Source: Candidatus Roseilinea mizusawaensis | Lineage (GTDB): Bacteria; Chloroflexota; Anaerolineae; J036; Brachytrichaceae | Assembly: GCA_016841965.1 (NCBI GenBank) | Contig: JAEANN010000044.1 | Location: 124,001 to 188,000 of the forward strand | DNA: 64,000 bases | Direction of reading: 5' to 3' | Shown here: in pieces, positions 9,001-15,075 of the stretch | Numbering within the stretch: the stretch's first letter is position 1 | How the letters are laid out: each line of letters begins with the position of its first letter | The notes under the pieces: generated by a model | Seen by the model: only the letters and a program-made list of their open reading frames with translations | The model's database searches: none | Told to the model about the DNA's origin: nothing | Position numbers and translations under genes: made by a program

Positions 9001-9063
9001 AATGGCAAGCAGCCCCGGCAGGTGATCTATGTGCCGGGCCGGCTGGTCAGCATCGTAGTGTAG
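6016..9063 (+). CDS. leuS: leucyl-tRNA synthetase with enlarged editing domain
   Basis: A 1015-residue class I synthetase that charges tRNA-Leu. The HIGH-equivalent SVGH lies at 50-53, KMSKS at 782-786, and the editing-domain motifs TTRPDTLWGATF (about 329) and GTGAIMAVPAHDERD (about 413) are intact. The ATG at 6016 follows the T-box leader; earlier in-frame codons fall inside the riboswitch. The protein is well over 100 residues longer than usual bacterial LeuRS. About 100 extra residues lie between PVIARPDG (about 440) and MHSGPFSGT (about 577), inside CP1, and a repeat-derived segment (residues about 301-324) replaces the loop entering the CP1 domain. The C-terminal anticodon-binding domain looks complete. 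Confidence 0.97.
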   Translation: MADRYIPQEIEPKWQARWEADALYKTGPADSRPKYYILDFYPYPSGEGMSVGHARNYVPTDVIARYYRMKGYNVLHPMGFDAFGLPTENAAIKLKVNPHILNERYSANYVRQYKLMGLSYDWSRLINSAHADYYRWTQWIFLQMFQSWYDPRLNRAAPIADLERELSEQGAQAIFDYIDAHAEHVGVVAKGTPVVSAAQWHAMSRREQNAYLMNFRLAFRAESTVNWDPVDKVVVADEEVEGGRAWRSGALVEKKIIRQWFFRITAYAERLANDLDTVDWPEKIVKMQRNWIGKSEGAEVDFEISDFGLPIAGQSQIANPKSKIRVFTTRPDTLWGATFMVLSPEHPLVVELTTDDRRAEVEAYVAQARAKTDEERTTAEKEKTGVFTGAYAINPVNGRRIPIWIADYVLMGYGTGAIMAVPAHDERDFAFALKYGLPIIPVIARPDGVAKSVVLPGSVDEHFRAELEQAGVEFYTAPLDEAGEGLCVTLRGDAQIDQYVELLRRHLKPGYWHEVVGARWLFVFDDGVEELDSVEADGRILARCAALRPAASNARTVMEMLTRQPFYQDVLFHAEYGMMMHSGPFSGTSGDTARQQVTAWLAQHGMGKRRVNYRIRDWLISRQRYWGTPIPILHTPDGEEALDPSELPLRLPEVENYEPTATGESPLANIPEFVNTPRGRRETDTMATWACSSWYYLRFSDPHNDQAPFGQKEVSYWLPVDMYVGGAEHAVLHLLYARMWTKVLYDLGHVPFIEPFKALRNQGMILSPQKKVDEKGREYFEKMSKSKGNVITPDEVVAEYGADALRGYEMFISDFSQTVPWNTQGVPGVRRWLERVWRIVLAPEEDKGMPVTYSGRELRRVAHQTILKFEKDIGDFSFNTIVAALMEFTNALYKARDAGLAGSPEWNEAIDILLKLIAPVAPHMAEELWARCGRPYSIHQQPWPVADAQAATEEEITIVVQVNGKLRDRITVPANADEETVKQAALQTNGARKSMNGKQPRQVIYVPGRLVSIVV
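6916..6987. repeat. inverted heptamer-type repeat inside leuS
   Basis: Two arms (6916-6949 and 6955-6987) rich in GATTTCG/AAATCCA-like units form an imperfect inverted repeat around a 5-nt centre CCGGC. The element is read through in frame between EGAEVDF and IRVFTTRPDT, giving residues such as ANPKSKIR. Its base composition (A+T-rich) is unlike the GC-rich gene around it. Confidence 0.85.
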
Positions 9064-9075
9064 GGCAAATTGCGG

Positions 9076-10047
9076 CTATGTCTCCGGCCTGTTGCTGTGG
9101 CTGCGCAGCGTCTCGTGCAAGTTCTTTCTGCTGATAGGGTGGGTCAAGCTGGTTGCCGGCGATGGCGCCCGCCGCGGCATAAACCGTTCACGCATCCATA
9201 AAAACAGCGCCGGCCCTGCGAACATACCCATTCCCACGAAGACGGCCAGTCCCACGACAGGCCCCGACCAGAACAGCAGATTAGCGATGCTTTCGCCAAT
9301 CCAGGTAATGCTGTAGGCCAGCATCGGTAGCGCGCGATGCAGAGACGCCATACCCTGCCGTGATCCCTCTGAGCGCAGCGGCATGCTGCGTGCCGGCGTG
9401 CGCTCTATCATGTGCCATATCGCGTAGATGACAAAAGATGTGAGCAGCCAGCCGGCGAAGTTGCTGAGCGGGATGCCAAAATATGCGCCCCCATCGCGCC
9501 AGCTCCAGTAACCACCAGCTACCATGCGCGGATCAAGACTGAGATCCCAGGCCGTCATCGCGATTGCAGAGAGTGTGCATTGCGCCAGTTCGGACAGCCA
9601 TCTGGGTAATCGAATCGCTGTGCGCTCGAAGTGGTCAAGCAGATGACGCACCGTTTCATAGGCTGGATAGAGCACCATAAACCAGGCGATGGGGATAATC
9701 AGCGGCACAAGCCCAAACAGTTTTGGCCCTAGCCGATCTGGCGTGTAGGCATATTCGCCAAATGGGAAACCTGTCGCAACACCGATTGCTTCGGACAACA
9801 GCGTGACCGTGAGTGCGCTGCTGGCCATTAACAGTCCTCTGGCGCCGCCGCGTGTCTCGATCAAATTCACCAGCGAGAAAGTGGCAAACAGCACTACAGT
9901 CACTATTGTGATTGGAGATAACCATTGTGACCCGCTGAAGACTGTGGCAACAGCGTAAGATGCCATTGCTGCCATGTACACAACAAACAGGGCCCGGCTG
10001 GGATGCGCAATGGTGCTCTGTCGTAAAAGCGATGTTATAGAAGTCAC
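9076..10047 (-). CDS. carotenoid biosynthesis membrane protein, CruF/DUF422 family
   Basis: A 323-residue polytopic membrane protein with about seven to eight hydrophobic segments. The motif region GFPFGEYAYTPDRLGPKLFG, with LVPLIIPIAWFMVLYPAY following it, and the later TAWDLSLDPRMVAGGYWSW, are hallmarks of the DUF422 carotenoid family (CruF, gamma-carotene 1'-hydroxylase, and archaeal bisanhydrobacterioruberin hydratase). It would hydrate the psi end of a carotenoid in the membrane. It lies 72 nt downstream of phytoene synthase on the same strand, so the two form a carotenoid operon. The start is uncertain: 10047 is a GTG without Shine-Dalgarno. It converges on leuS, with only 12 nt between. 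Confidence 0.85.
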   Translation of the reverse strand: MTSITSLLRQSTIAHPSRALFVVYMAAMASYAVATVFSGSQWLSPITIVTVVLFATFSLVNLIETRGGARGLLMASSALTVTLLSEAIGVATGFPFGEYAYTPDRLGPKLFGLVPLIIPIAWFMVLYPAYETVRHLLDHFERTAIRLPRWLSELAQCTLSAIAMTAWDLSLDPRMVAGGYWSWRDGGAYFGIPLSNFAGWLLTSFVIYAIWHMIERTPARSMPLRSEGSRQGMASLHRALPMLAYSITWIGESIANLLFWSGPVVGLAVFVGMGMFAGPALFLWMRERFMPRRAPSPATSLTHPISRKNLHETLRSHSNRPET

Positions 10048-10119
10048 AGGAGTTTTTGAGTCTGCAAACTGGATCGTTGGGCAAGGCAGCAGGGGGAATC
10101 CTGAACTTGGCCTGTGGCT

Positions 10120-11055
10120 TCAAGCGGATAGACTGCTAACCCGGCGATAAATAGATGGCACCATTGCCACTTTGTCGATCATGCTAAGAGAAGCGCGTTT
10201 GTGGAAGACGTTGAATTGATTGTCCACGATGCGCGTAAGGATTGCACGATAAAGCAGGAGCGCCGCGCCGACTGCCAGCCGGCCCTCTGGCTTCAGGTGC
10301 GCAATGCCGTGCAGATTGGCCTCATACAGCTTGTTGGCCCGATCGATCTCAAAACGCATCAATGATTTGAATCGATCATCGATCACTTTATTGTGCAGGT
10401 CGGCCTCTGTATACGCGAAGCGCTCCAGGTCTTCCTGAGGCAGATAAATGCGCCCCATGGCAAGGTCTTCTCCCACGTCGCGCAGGATGTTGGTCAATTG
10501 CAGGGCGATGCCTAGCTCAATGGCAGCCGTGCGAGCGCGCTCCACCGATGTTGCGCTGTTGTCTTGAAGCCCGATGATGTGCATGCTGATCAGTCCGACT
10601 GTGCTGGCGACACGGTAACAATACAGCCGTAGATCCTCGAACGTCTCATACCGGTTGATGGTCAGGTCCATCGTGCAGCCGTCGATCAACTCTTCGACGT
10701 GCTGTTGGGGGACTTGATAGCGTTCGCGCGTGTCGGCCCAAGCAAACAGCACGGGGTGGCGCTGGGCGCGGGCCGGCAAGCGAGACTGATGCCGCCATTC
10801 GGAGATGTCGTGGGCGTTCCCCCGGCCCCATGCCCGCCCCATTGCGCTGCCCGGAGCGTCAACCAGATCATCGGTTAGCCGGCAGAACGCGTAGAGTGCG
10901 CGAATGGCCCGGCGTGTCTGTGAAGGCAGGAATGCGGTGCTGAAGTGGAAAGACTTCGAGAACTGGCGAGTGATATCAGCGCAGTACCGGTAGGCAGCCT
11001 CAGCATCAGGAGAGTTTTCCTGGCTGCGCGTCCCTGCATCAACTCGCCGAATCAT
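10120..11055 (-). CDS. crtB: phytoene/squalene synthase family protein
   Basis: A 311-residue trans-isoprenyl diphosphate synthase, head-to-head type, condensing two geranylgeranyl diphosphates to phytoene. The first aspartate-rich motif DDLVD lies in RLTDDLVDAPGS (about 60-70), the second is DVGED in TNILRDVGEDLAMGRIYLP, and QLTNILRD is the family signature. The start at 11055 is favoured over upstream in-frame codons at 11148 and 11289 because a TAGAAT hexamer sits 8 nt upstream and the synthase domain begins shortly after. A CruF-like gene follows, and an isopentenyl phosphate kinase 7 kb away feeds the same pathway. Squalene synthase activity is the less likely alternative. Confidence 0.88.
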   Translation of the reverse strand: MIRRVDAGTRSQENSPDAEAAYRYCADITRQFSKSFHFSTAFLPSQTRRAIRALYAFCRLTDDLVDAPGSAMGRAWGRGNAHDISEWRHQSRLPARAQRHPVLFAWADTRERYQVPQQHVEELIDGCTMDLTINRYETFEDLRLYCYRVASTVGLISMHIIGLQDNSATSVERARTAAIELGIALQLTNILRDVGEDLAMGRIYLPQEDLERFAYTEADLHNKVIDDRFKSLMRFEIDRANKLYEANLHGIAHLKPEGRLAVGAALLLYRAILTRIVDNQFNVFHKRASLSMIDKVAMVPSIYRRVSSLSA

Positions 11056-11063
11056 GCTTTCCG

Positions 11064-11069
11064 ATTCTA
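11064..11069 (-). promoter_or_regulatory. -10 hexamer TAGAAT, leaderless crtB promoter
   Basis: Minus-strand TAGAAT ends 8 nt before the crtB ATG at 11055 and there is no Shine-Dalgarno, consistent with a leaderless mRNA. The hexamer TATAGA overlaps it by two bases. Confidence 0.5.
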
Positions 11070-11315
11070 TACCAGGGTATGTCGTTAACCCCAGAGAATC
11101 CAAACGTGCGGCTGATCCTTGCCCGGCATTCACAGTGTCGCTGATCATCCCCGATGTTCTCCATGCAATATCGCGCCGATCTCGACCATGTCTATCATGT
11201 CTATATTGATCAGCAGGTTGTGTTTTGGCTTCATATCTTGCGCGCAGAGTGTCCCCGCCATAAGTGAGTAATGGCTTAGCCCAGACCAAGAAGTCGTTAG
11301 GACGATGGATGGCGG

Positions 11316-11379
11316 CCGGCGTCCCGGCGTCCCGGCGTCCCGGCTGCCCGGCTGCCCGGCTGCCCGGCTGCCCGGCTGC
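11316..11379. repeat. 8-bp tandem repeat, eight copies
   Basis: Three CCGGCGTC units followed by five CCGGCTGC units lie in tandem in the 629-nt gap between crtB and the small gene at 11685, just upstream of a plus-strand promoter. No coding role is apparent. Confidence 0.92.
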
Positions 11380-11387
11380 TGCCCTGC

Positions 11388-11415
11388 TTGACAGGTTAAG
11401 CTGATGCTATACAAT
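11388..11415 (+). promoter_or_regulatory. sigma-70-type promoter, TTGACA-16-TACAAT
   Basis: A consensus -35 TTGACA (11388-11393) is followed after 16 nt by TACAAT (11410-11415). It points towards the 15-bp repeat array, the attenuator-like hairpin and the small gene at 11685. An 18-codon ORF begins with the ATG at 11425, nine nt after the hexamer, and could be a leader peptide. Confidence 0.65.
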
Positions 11416-11443
11416 CCAATCAGCATGGCCGGCCAGCCAGATA

Positions 11444-11683
11444 GTGTGGCTGCAAGCGATTTGGGAACGTCGTTCAGGTAAAGCTGGCCTTTGGCCAGAA
11501 GGCGTTTGGCCAGAAGGCCTTTGGCCAGAAGGCCTTTGGCCAGAAGGCGTTTGGCCAGAAGGCGTTTGGCCAGGAAAGGGTGAAGGTGAATACCAAAATA
11601 CCCCACTTTCCGATGTTTGTAAGGCAAGGCACGTTATGCGCCCGCGTAACGTGCCTTTTGTTTTCCCTGACTTAGGAGGATGA
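11444..11683 (+). CDS. doubtful repeat ORF with WPEG pentapeptides
   Basis: A 79-codon frame from a GTG is almost entirely made of the 15-bp tandem array, giving about five WPEG(V/L) pentapeptides. It lies downstream of the promoter at 11388-11415 and stops 1 nt before the ATG at 11685, which could allow translational coupling. However it lacks a Shine-Dalgarno, spans a terminator-like hairpin, and the array is open in other frames too (TPSGQ and LLAKG repeats on the other strand). It is listed because the arrangement is unusual; it is more likely non-coding. Confidence 0.2.
   Translation: MWLQAIWERRSGKAGLWPEGVWPEGLWPEGLWPEGVWPEGVWPGKGEGEYQNTPLSDVCKARHVMRPRNVPFVFPDLGG
11490..11579. repeat. 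15-bp tandem repeat, five full copies plus a degenerate sixth
   Basis: Units TTTGGCCAGAAGGCG or TTTGGCCAGAAGGCC occupy 11490-11564, with a decayed copy at 11565-11579. Each unit contains the inverted core GGCC and can pair with its neighbours, so the transcript would be highly structured. It lies between the promoter at 11388 and the hairpin at 11626. Confidence 0.95.
11626..11664 (+). terminator. terminator or attenuator upstream of the SWIM-like gene
   Basis: An 11-bp perfect stem AAGGCACGTTA (11626-11636) / TAACGTGCCTT (11647-11657) with a 10-nt loop is followed by a T-rich run (TTTTGTTTT). It stands 20 nt before the start of the next gene and after a strong promoter, so it may end a short RNA or attenuate the gene. 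Confidence 0.75.
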
Positions 11684-11684
11684 A

Positions 11685-11939
11685 ATGATGGATTCAAGTC
11701 ACATCGGCAAGCGCGAGAAAGCACGCCGTTATGCTCAGGAGCGTGATCGGTTCAAATTTCTTAACTTCCAGGTTGCAGTGCACGGTGACAATGGCGACTA
11801 TCTGGTCACCTATGACCACGGCAAGTGGCACTGCAACTCGGAGTATTTTCAAAAGCACGGCTACGACAGTCATACGATGGCGGTCGAAGAGTTGCTGAGC
11901 GACATGCTGGCAAAACCTGAGGTCGAGCCTCAAGCCTGA
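11685..11939 (+). CDS. small protein with degenerate SWIM-like motif
   Basis: An 84-residue basic protein of unknown function. AGGAGG at 11674-11679 supports the ATG at 11685 or 11688. The region WHCNSEYFQKHGYDSHTMA (about 48-66) has the shape of a SWIM zinc finger (CxC...CxH), but only the first Cys (50) and the His (63) remain; Ser52 and Asp61 occupy the other two ligand positions. The N-terminus is rich in Arg/Lys and the middle looks like two beta strands. It has its own promoter, attenuator-like leader and terminator, so it is an independent unit. SWIM resemblance is my reading and needs a profile search. Confidence 0.75.
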   Translation: MMDSSHIGKREKARRYAQERDRFKFLNFQVAVHGDNGDYLVTYDHGKWHCNSEYFQKHGYDSHTMAVEELLSDMLAKPEVEPQA

Positions 11940-11967
11940 CGCGATAGCGATGCTGTGTAGCATCTGA

Positions 11968-12008
11968 GCGGGAGGCGTGCTACAACGCGCCTCCCGCTTG
12001 TTTTGTTT
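11968..12008 (+). terminator. rho-independent terminator
   Basis: The stem GCGGGAGGCG (11968-11977) / CGCCTCCCGC (11988-11997) is followed by a T-rich tail (TTGTTTTGTTT). It ends the small-protein transcript. Confidence 0.9.
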
Positions 12009-12104
12009 AAGCCGCCGGCCAGTTGCGTTCGCAGGGCGCCTGTGCGGCGCGCTGTATGCGGTATGTGCGAGAGGCCCAGCTCGGAAAAGCCGGCTTCTTC
12101 GTGC

Positions 12105-12110
12105 TAATAT
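12105..12110 (+). promoter_or_regulatory. -10 hexamer TAATAT, leaderless TPR gene promoter
   Basis: TAATAT ends 7 nt before the GTG at 12118, and no Shine-Dalgarno exists there. This decides the start of the TPR gene. Confidence 0.55.
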
Positions 12111-12117
12111 CGGCACT

Positions 12118-13281
12118 GTGTATATCGGGAGTCGCAGACGCCGCAACCGGGGCAACAGTATCGCGTGGGTTGCGCTGTTTCTGATCGGCGCCATCCTACT
12201 CGGAGGATACGCCGTCGTTCAAGAGCGTCTGGGACGGGGAGTCAGGTTGGGCAGCGCAAATGTGACACCCCTGCCCACCGTCACTCCTACTCGCGCGGTC
12301 GAAGATTTCGTGGCGCTGGCCCAGCAGGCATACCAACAGGGCGATTACCGCTCTGCCATCAGTTTCTATGAGCAGGCGGCCCGGCGTCGCCCAAACGATG
12401 CCCGCTTGTATGCCGAGCCGGCCCGGCTGATGGTGTTTTTGGGCCAGGCGCCAAAGGCCGAGCAGCGCGCGCGCAGAGCTTTGGAGATAGACGCATCCAG
12501 TGTGTTTGCCCGCGCTGTGCTGTGCATGGCGCTGGACTGGCAGGGCCGCGTCGCCGAGGCATTAACAGAGTGCCGCGCCGCCGTCGAGATGGACCCCAAC
12601 AGTTCTATCGCCCGTGCCTACCTCTCAGAAGCCTTGACCGACAGCGGCGATTTTGGGGGTGCGCGCGAGCAGGCCCGCCGGGCGCTGGAGCTTGACCCCC
12701 AGAATGCCGACGCCATGCGCAATTTGGGCTACTCCTACGAGATAGCCGGCGACTACAGCCAAAGCATCTACTATTACGAGGAAGCGCTCAAACTGAACCC
12801 AAATATGCCTCACGTCCTGATCTCGATCGGGCGGGCTTATACCATTTTGGGCCAGCCGCCCAAGTCGGTCCTCTATTACAAGCGCGCCATCGAGATTGAT
12901 CCTCAAAACGCAGAAGCTCATGATCGCATGGGGGGCGCATATATTGCCATTGGCGAGTACGATCTGGCTCGTGCGGCGCTCAACAAAGCCATTGAACTCG
13001 ACCCCATGCGCCCAAGCGCGTTTACCCGCCGAGGGCTGCTCAACTTTCAGCAGCGCCGATACGAAAGCTCTGTCGATGATTACGTGCGCGCCATCACTAC
13101 CAGTCAGATTGTGAGTGGCAACATTAGCGCCGCCGATTACCTGTACCTGGGTTTTGCTTACCAATGGACCGATCGCTGTGAGGAGGCAGTTGAGGCGTGG
13201 AACCAAGCATTGATCCTGGCGCCTGGTGACGAGAGCATCTCTCAAAATGTGGCAGTTGGTCTGCGCCGGTGTGGCCGCTAG
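12118..13281 (+). CDS. membrane-anchored tetratricopeptide repeat protein
   Basis: A 387-residue protein with one N-terminal transmembrane segment (WVALFLIGAILLGGYAVV, about 19-36) preceded by a basic stretch, so the bulk should be outside the membrane. From about residue 63 onward it is built of roughly eight 34-residue TPR units (recurring pattern LG-Y---G-Y--A---Y--ALELDP). TPR arrays act as protein-protein scaffolds; no partner is indicated. The GTG at 12118 is chosen because upstream in-frame codons overlap the preceding terminator and a TAATAT hexamer lies 7 nt upstream. The GNAT gene begins 24 nt after the stop with its own -10 box. Confidence 0.85.
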   Translation: MYIGSRRRRNRGNSIAWVALFLIGAILLGGYAVVQERLGRGVRLGSANVTPLPTVTPTRAVEDFVALAQQAYQQGDYRSAISFYEQAARRRPNDARLYAEPARLMVFLGQAPKAEQRARRALEIDASSVFARAVLCMALDWQGRVAEALTECRAAVEMDPNSSIARAYLSEALTDSGDFGGAREQARRALELDPQNADAMRNLGYSYEIAGDYSQSIYYYEEALKLNPNMPHVLISIGRAYTILGQPPKSVLYYKRAIEIDPQNAEAHDRMGGAYIAIGEYDLARAALNKAIELDPMRPSAFTRRGLLNFQQRRYESSVDDYVRAITTSQIVSGNISAADYLYLGFAYQWTDRCEEAVEAWNQALILAPGDESISQNVAVGLRRCGR

Positions 13282-13292
13282 GACGGCTCGAG

Positions 13293-13298
13293 TACAAT
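13293..13298 (+). promoter_or_regulatory. -10 hexamer TACAAT, leaderless GNAT promoter
   Basis: TACAAT ends 7 nt before the ATG at 13306 and no Shine-Dalgarno is present. Confidence 0.6.
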
Positions 13299-13305
13299 CG
13301 CCGGC

Positions 13306-14013
13306 ATGAATCGGGCTGACACACGCGCGGTGATTGCCTCGTTGCTGAACACCGATCCGGCTGACGCGCTGGCGTCTTATTTTGCAATAGAACACGACCC
13401 TCGCCGCGCCCGCCTGATCGTGCGCACCGACACCGCGGGCCGAGTAACTGCGTTTGTCGCAGTCTGTCAAACCGGCATGGATTTGTTCCGCCCGCTGATC
13501 ATCGCCCGCGGCGACGATTCGGCTGCGCTGCGCGATGCATTGCGTGAGGCGCTCGTACCGGGCCGGCAGTACCTGTTCAGCATTCCCCCTGCGGCGCGCC
13601 CCGATTTAGAGGCGCTGGCGCATTTGCATGGCGAGATCACGGTTGCCACCTTTGCGCTTGAGCGCACCGATTTCAAGCCGGTAGTCAATATTCTTGTGCA
13701 GACCAGCCGCACTCCCGACGGTCAGTTGCGCGCCTCGATTCCTGCGCGTGGTGAAGGCCTTGCAGCCGAAGCCGGCACTTCGTGGATCTCGACCCGCTAT
13801 GCCGAGGTGTTTGTCCGCGTGGCTGAATCGCTGCGCAATCGCGGCCTGGGCAAATCGGTCGTGTCGGCTGTCAGTGCCCAGGTGCTCGACATGGGGCGCG
13901 TTCCGCTCTACATGACGGCCATGGAGAACGAAGCGTCGCGCCGACTGGCATTGGCGCTGGGCTACCACGACACCGGCGCCAGAGAGTTGACAGGCGCTTG
14001 CGCAAGGCGCTAG
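13306..14013 (+). CDS. GNAT-family N-acetyltransferase
   Basis: A 235-residue protein whose C-terminal half carries a GNAT acetyl-CoA site: SLRNRGLGKSVVSAV (about 180-194) matches the R/Q-x-x-G-x-G/A motif A, followed by MTAMENEASRRLALALGY, a typical motif B with N and the Gly-Tyr turn. The N-terminal half (1-130) looks like a second, degenerate GNAT-like domain without the loop. The acetyl acceptor is unknown. It is transcribed alone from a leaderless-type promoter between a TPR gene and a DsbA-like gene. Confidence 0.8.
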   Translation: MNRADTRAVIASLLNTDPADALASYFAIEHDPRRARLIVRTDTAGRVTAFVAVCQTGMDLFRPLIIARGDDSAALRDALREALVPGRQYLFSIPPAARPDLEALAHLHGEITVATFALERTDFKPVVNILVQTSRTPDGQLRASIPARGEGLAAEAGTSWISTRYAEVFVRVAESLRNRGLGKSVVSAVSAQVLDMGRVPLYMTAMENEASRRLALALGYHDTGARELTGACARR

Positions 14014-14077
14014 TTGGCAATTTCTAAGCCAAGGGACGTATCAGTGTGCCGAGTCCCGTCGCAGATCGGACACCCAG

Positions 14078-14091
14078 TACGCAATACGCAA
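14078..14091. repeat. heptamer repeat TACGCAA, two copies
   Basis: Two tandem TACGCAA units lie in the short gap before the DsbA-like gene. Related GCGTATT/GCGTGTT-like patches occur at about 26713-26745 and 33637-33660. Confidence 0.6.
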
Positions 14092-14125
14092 CACATTATC
14101 ATGCTGGAGAGGAGTTCAAGCAGAC

Positions 14126-14851
14126 ATGTCAAAGCGTCGTGAATTGATTGAGCGCCGCCGTGAGCAGCAGCGCAAACAAACCCTCACACTGCTGGTCGTC
14201 ATAGCAGGAATCGCCGTGTTGTTGATTGGCGGTGCCATTGTGTTGAGCGTGACTCAGAGCCAGAGTCTGGCTGCGCCGGTGACTGTGGCGACCAAAGCGC
14301 CGCCGGCCAACGCCGAGCCGAATTCACGGGCCTGGGGTCCGGCCGATGCGCCCATCCAGGTTCTGGAGTTCATCGACTATCAGTGCCCGGCCTGCGGCAT
14401 TCAAGCCCGCCAGTATGAGCAGCGCATCATCGACGATTTTGCCGCCACCGGCAAAGTGCGCTACGAAGTCCACAGCCTGACTTTTGTTGGTCCAGAGTCG
14501 CGCAACGCTGCCGTTGCCTCGCTGTGCGCGATGGACCAGAACCGCTTCTGGGAGATGCATGCCTCGATCTTTGCCAATCAGTCGGGCGAAAATCAAGGCG
14601 CCCTATCAGCCGGCCGCCTGCGCGACATGGCTGAGAAGCTCGGCCTGGATATGGCCGCCTATGACCAGTGTGTGGGTTCGAGCAAGTTCGACCAAACGCT
14701 CAGAGAGGATAGTGCGCTGGCCAATCAGTACGGCGTGAACAGCACGCCATCTTTCGTCATTAACGGGCAGGTGTTTTCGGGGATTCGCACTGCTGACGAT
14801 CTGCGCCAACTGTTCACCCAGATTGCTCCACAGGTTGATCTGACTCGCTGA
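14126..14851 (+). CDS. membrane-anchored DsbA-like thioredoxin-fold protein
   Basis: A 241-residue protein with a basic N-terminus, one transmembrane segment (about 20-42), a Pro/Ala linker, then a DsbA/BdbD-type thioredoxin domain. The active site is CPAC (Cys87-Cys90) in EFIDYQCPACG, and the cis-proline loop STPSF lies near 210, followed by NGQVFSG. It would catalyse or transfer disulfides outside the membrane. GAGAGGAG 10-14 nt upstream supports the ATG at 14126. No DsbB/VKOR partner is visible nearby. Confidence 0.9.
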   Translation: MSKRRELIERRREQQRKQTLTLLVVIAGIAVLLIGGAIVLSVTQSQSLAAPVTVATKAPPANAEPNSRAWGPADAPIQVLEFIDYQCPACGIQARQYEQRIIDDFAATGKVRYEVHSLTFVGPESRNAAVASLCAMDQNRFWEMHASIFANQSGENQGALSAGRLRDMAEKLGLDMAAYDQCVGSSKFDQTLREDSALANQYGVNSTPSFVINGQVFSGIRTADDLRQLFTQIAPQVDLTR

Positions 14852-15026
14852 ACGGGCTGTGCAGGTCAACCTCGCCCAAGACAAACAGCCAGCCGACTGT
14901 GTCTATGGCTCACCCGCCGGCTAATCTGTTTGAACTTTAAGCTTACCGCTTCACAAATTTAAGATGCCTAACCTTGCGCGCCGGCCCAAGTGTGCTATTA
15001 GGTGTAGGCAAAGGATGGAACGAGGC

Positions 15027-15065
15027 GCGACTCGCCCTGCGCCGGGCGCAGGCAGTCGCAGGAGG
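15027..15065 (+). promoter_or_regulatory. strong hairpin abutting the kamA Shine-Dalgarno
   Basis: The stem GCGACT (15027-15032) pairs with AGTCGC (15054-15059), and inside it CCTGCGCC pairs with GGCGCAGG. The Shine-Dalgarno AGGAGG (15060-15065) begins at the next base, with the ATG at 15076. It could control ribosome access. The 224-nt leader (14852-15075) holds no gene; a TATTAG-like -10 near 14995 is possible. Confidence 0.6.
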
Positions 15066-15075
15066 GTGATGAGAT

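Noticed and set aside
11316-11579. CRISPR array
   Set aside because: The repeats are 8- and 15-bp head-to-tail units without unique spacers, and no cas genes are nearby.
13306-14013. Beta-lysine acetyltransferase partner (AblB) of KamA
   Set aside because: The GNAT lies two genes upstream with its own promoter and lacks features I associate with AblB; the link would be a guess.
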